Source: Agelas oroides (lineage: Eukaryota; Porifera; Demospongiae; Agelasida; Agelasidae). Taken from it: DNA of 64,000 bases. Of the stretch, positions 63,830 to 64,000 are shown piece after piece. The translations under genes and the position numbers were made by a program. Position 1 is the first letter of the stretch. Each line of letters begins with the position of its first letter. Location of the stretch: the NCBI GenBank assembly GCA_949130485.1, contig OX422196.1, positions 5,980,814 to 6,044,813 on the forward strand, in the 5' to 3' direction. The notes under the pieces are model-generated. The model saw only the letters and a list, made by a program, of their open reading frames with translations. It was not told the origin of the DNA and made no database searches.

Positions 63830-63904
63830 TACATCATTCATGTAGCACAAGTTGCTAGTTGTGTGTACACACAAACTAGCAACTAGTGCTACATGAATGA
63901 TGTA
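63830..63904. repeat. 75 bp near-perfect palindrome
   Basis: TACATCATTCATGTAGCAC at the left end pairs with GTGCTACATGAATGATGTA at the right end, and the palindrome continues through AGTTGCTAGTT to a GTGTGTACACAC centre with only one or two mismatches. It has essentially no spacer, so it could extrude as a cruciform, and it directly abuts the right arm of repeat Y. Confidence 0.9.
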
Positions 63905-64000
63905 TTACCAGTACAAAGAGCTGCTGCAACCTAAAAAGCACAATCTGCAGTCTCCATTGTTTTAGGAAAGGAGACAACTTTTAGCTGTTTTGCGGTATGC
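63905..64000 (-). repeat. Inverted repeat Y, right arm (runs to the window edge)
   Basis: This is the inverted partner of 63,348-63,443, starting TTACCAGTAC and reaching GGTATGC at the last base. The homology may continue beyond the window. Confidence 0.85.

Overview
The window looks like the genome of an invertebrate animal, possibly a sponge or another early-branching metazoan. The evidence is a spliced seven-transmembrane adhesion-type GPCR with GT-AG introns in matching phases, a decayed reverse-transcriptase element, and MITE-like repeats. The species cannot be fixed from sequence alone.

Positions 1 to about 58,210 are almost entirely one satellite family. It is built from 10-11 bp words that share the core CTCTAC (CTCTACTTGA, CTCTACTTGG, CTCTACTACA, CTCTACATGA, CTCTACCATGG). 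The common order TTGA, TACA, CATGG gives a 31 bp unit. From 1 to 28,040 the CTCTAC strand is the plus strand; from 28,241 to the end of the array it is the minus strand. The switch coincides with a 200-base N gap, so it may be real or a scaffolding effect. The array carries large higher-order duplications (offsets of 4,986 bp, about 11.35 kb, 1,636 bp, 707 bp, 1,187 bp, 1,376 bp and 2,971 bp) and three copies of a short inverted segment. I see no convincing host gene in it; the open frames are translations of the repeat.

The most unusual object is a 195 bp GC-rich island inside the satellite, at 24,359-24,553 and again at 25,995-26,189. It encodes the N-terminal 65 residues of a bacterial-type 6-phosphofructokinase, including the nucleotide-binding GGGDAPGLN motif. 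It replaces about 28 bp of satellite and was copied by a 1,636 bp tandem duplication. It is either a bacterial fragment captured by the satellite or an assembly chimera.

From about 58,211 to 59,096 there is a minus-strand reverse-transcriptase pseudogene (YADD box, at least two frameshifts), cut by the satellite on one side and by a short dispersed repeat on the other. That repeat occurs at 59,097-59,176 (partial), 59,177-59,560 and 59,981-60,327.

The four 3' exons of the adhesion-type GPCR lie on the minus strand at 60,738-62,428 and include all seven membrane segments and a long Ser-rich acidic tail. The 5' exons lie beyond what can be seen. The last 1.4 kb, probably within an upstream intron, holds a pogo/Tigger-like terminus, two interleaved pairs of inverted repeats and a 75 bp palindrome.
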